DNA from: Arenicellales bacterium | GTDB lineage: Bacteria; Pseudomonadota; Gammaproteobacteria; Arenicellales; JAHEKD01 | Length of the DNA stretch: 64,000 nucleotides | Assembly (NCBI GenBank): GCA_028284225.1 | Contig: JANQSD010000004.1 | Span: 202,869 to 266,868, forward strand | Direction of reading: 5' to 3' | In this document: positions 63,150 through 64,000 of the stretch, piece after piece | Numbering within the stretch: position 1 is the stretch's first letter | Layout: each line of letters starts with the position of its first letter | Translations under genes and position numbers: made by a program | The notes under the pieces: model-generated | The model's database searches: none | What the model saw: only the letters and a program-made list of their open reading frames with translations | Told to the model about the DNA's origin: nothing

Positions 63150-63884
63150 CTAGTTGCCCAGTACAATCTTAATACGAGTGATGAGCCACTGATTAATTAA
63201 ATCAATTTCTTCCATAACAACTTGATGCTGCATGGGATATTGATGCCAGCTGGGTATAATCTCATTATTTAACAACCATTCCCGGCTTTGTTGAGCCAAT
63301 GCAATGGGAATAATAGGGTCATAATCACCATGCGCATAAAAGACTTCAGGTTTTCGCTTGATTTCGATCTGATCAGCAATCGGCACGTAAGTTGACAAAG
63401 CGACCACACCTGCCAGTGGGTAATCCAGACTTAAACCACAATATAAAGCAATTGCTCCACCTTGAGAGAAACCGGCTAAAAATATTTTTTCCGGCGCAAA
63501 ACCAAGATTGATTTGCTCTTTAATCAGAGTTTCAATAATTTGTGCTGATTGTTTTATCCCTTCAACGTCTTGTTGCTGAGCCAAATCCATCTCAGCAATA
63601 TCATACCAACCACGCATGGTCATACCGCCATTGATGGTGATCGGTCGCATCGGTGCATATGGAAATATGAATTTTATTCCTGGCACAGCATCAAAATTCA
63701 TTGACTTTAGAATTGGCACGAAATCATTACCATCGGCACCAAGTCCGTGCAGCCAAATCACTGCAAATTCAGGGTTTTCCTTGGTTTGTTTAATTATTGT
63801 TTCAGAATCGTTTTGCATGAATTGAGGATAGATAAAAATAGCAAGCAAACAAAAAGCGGCAAAAACTAAAATTTTGCCGCTCAT
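63150..63884 (-). CDS. Phospholipase/carboxylesterase-type alpha/beta hydrolase
   Basis: 244 residues, with a hydrophobic N-terminus (ILVFAAFCLLAIFIYP) as a signal anchor. The alpha/beta-hydrolase core follows: oxyanion block VIWLHGLGADGNDF, nucleophile serine in FLAGFSQGGAIAL (GxSxG), Asp in YAHGDYDPIIPI and His in YPMQHQVVMEE. This triad and spacing match carboxylesterase 2/thioesterase (EstB-like) families. The substrate is not clear. Confidence 0.88.
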   Translation of the reverse strand: MSGKILVFAAFCLLAIFIYPQFMQNDSETIIKQTKENPEFAVIWLHGLGADGNDFVPILKSMNFDAVPGIKFIFPYAPMRPITINGGMTMRGWYDIAEMDLAQQQDVEGIKQSAQIIETLIKEQINLGFAPEKIFLAGFSQGGAIALYCGLSLDYPLAGVVALSTYVPIADQIEIKRKPEVFYAHGDYDPIIPIALAQQSREWLLNNEIIPSWHQYPMQHQVVMEEIDLINQWLITRIKIVLGN

Positions 63885-63918
63885 CGAACTTTCACGTTAT
63901 AGCAGTCAAATCTCAGGT

Positions 63919-64000
63919 CTAGAATAAGCCTTCAACCTGCCCTTCTTCGTTAATTTTAATGTGATTAGCTGCTGGAACTCTGGGAAGCCCGGGCATAGTC
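63919..64000 (-). CDS. fhs: Formate--tetrahydrofolate ligase, C-terminal end, runs off right edge
   Basis: The minus strand from the edge to TAG at 63919-63921 encodes TMPGLPRVPAANHIKINEE then GQVEGLF and stop. TMPGLPR-PA and the terminal GLF are the conserved C-terminus of Fhs, which makes 10-formyl-tetrahydrofolate from formate and THF. Only the last 26 residues are present. It fits the folate C1 genes elsewhere in the window (gcvTHP, MttB-family protein). Confidence 0.8.
   Translation of the reverse strand, partial: TMPGLPRVPAANHIKINEEGQVEGLF

Overview
The window looks like the chromosome of a gammaproteobacterium, probably free-living and marine or aquatic in type; the order cannot be fixed from the sequence alone. 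The evidence is conserved gammaproteobacterial gene order: ndk-rlmN-pilF-hisS-yfgM-bamB-der at 1-6365, and pncC-recA-recX-alaS-lysC-csrA-tRNA-Ser(GCU) at 9776-17516. One-subunit GcvP, a QueF of the short YkvM length, MtaB and a full AapJQMP transporter also fit. No plasmid, prophage or transposase gene was seen, but several small palindromic (MITE/REP-like) repeats lie between genes.

Layout. 1-17.5 kb is housekeeping on the minus strand: outer-membrane assembly, histidyl- and alanyl-tRNA synthetases, RNA modification, folate synthesis, polyadenylation, recombination, and a secreted beta/gamma-crystallin protein inserted between pncC and recA. 17.5-22.3 kb holds an M16 protease, then a GC-rich two-gene insert (exported intradiol-dioxygenase-like protein and ferric-reductase-like membrane protein) lying between a decayed tRNA-Glu remnant and intact tRNA-Glu and tRNA-Ala genes. 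22.8-25.5 kb has an EamA transporter and a large MscS channel. 25.9-34.1 kb is a nitrogen/C1 catabolic block: a PuuA-like glutamine synthetase, a 1014-residue kinase/M23/aminotransferase fusion, a PhnD-like binding protein, a LysR regulator, and a divergent MttB-family methyltransferase. 

34.1-37.3 kb is an AT-rich cassette of two paralogous seven-helix membrane proteins ending in Fis-type DNA-binding domains, with a KAS III-like enzyme between them. A candidate small RNA lies on the opposite strand. 37.4-43 kb has queF with two small genes, yceI/cytochrome b561, and two LysR regulators. 41.9-47.6 kb is gcvT-gcvH-gcvP plus lipA, with a clear dyad operator candidate. The partial fhs gene at the right edge fits the same folate C1 network, which would use methyl groups and glycine released by the MttB and glycine-cleavage enzymes.

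47.6-53.4 kb has a glycosyltransferase and the aapJQMP amino-acid ABC transporter. 53.5-57.3 kb is the most unusual locus: a small unknown protein, a leaderless subtilisin-family protease, a protein built from five near-identical glycine-zipper repeats, and an XRE/CI-type regulator. 57.7-64 kb has a TPR membrane protein, a sulfotransferase, two methyltransferase-like proteins, a HisN-type phosphatase, a 1-Cys peroxiredoxin, an esterase and the 3' end of fhs.
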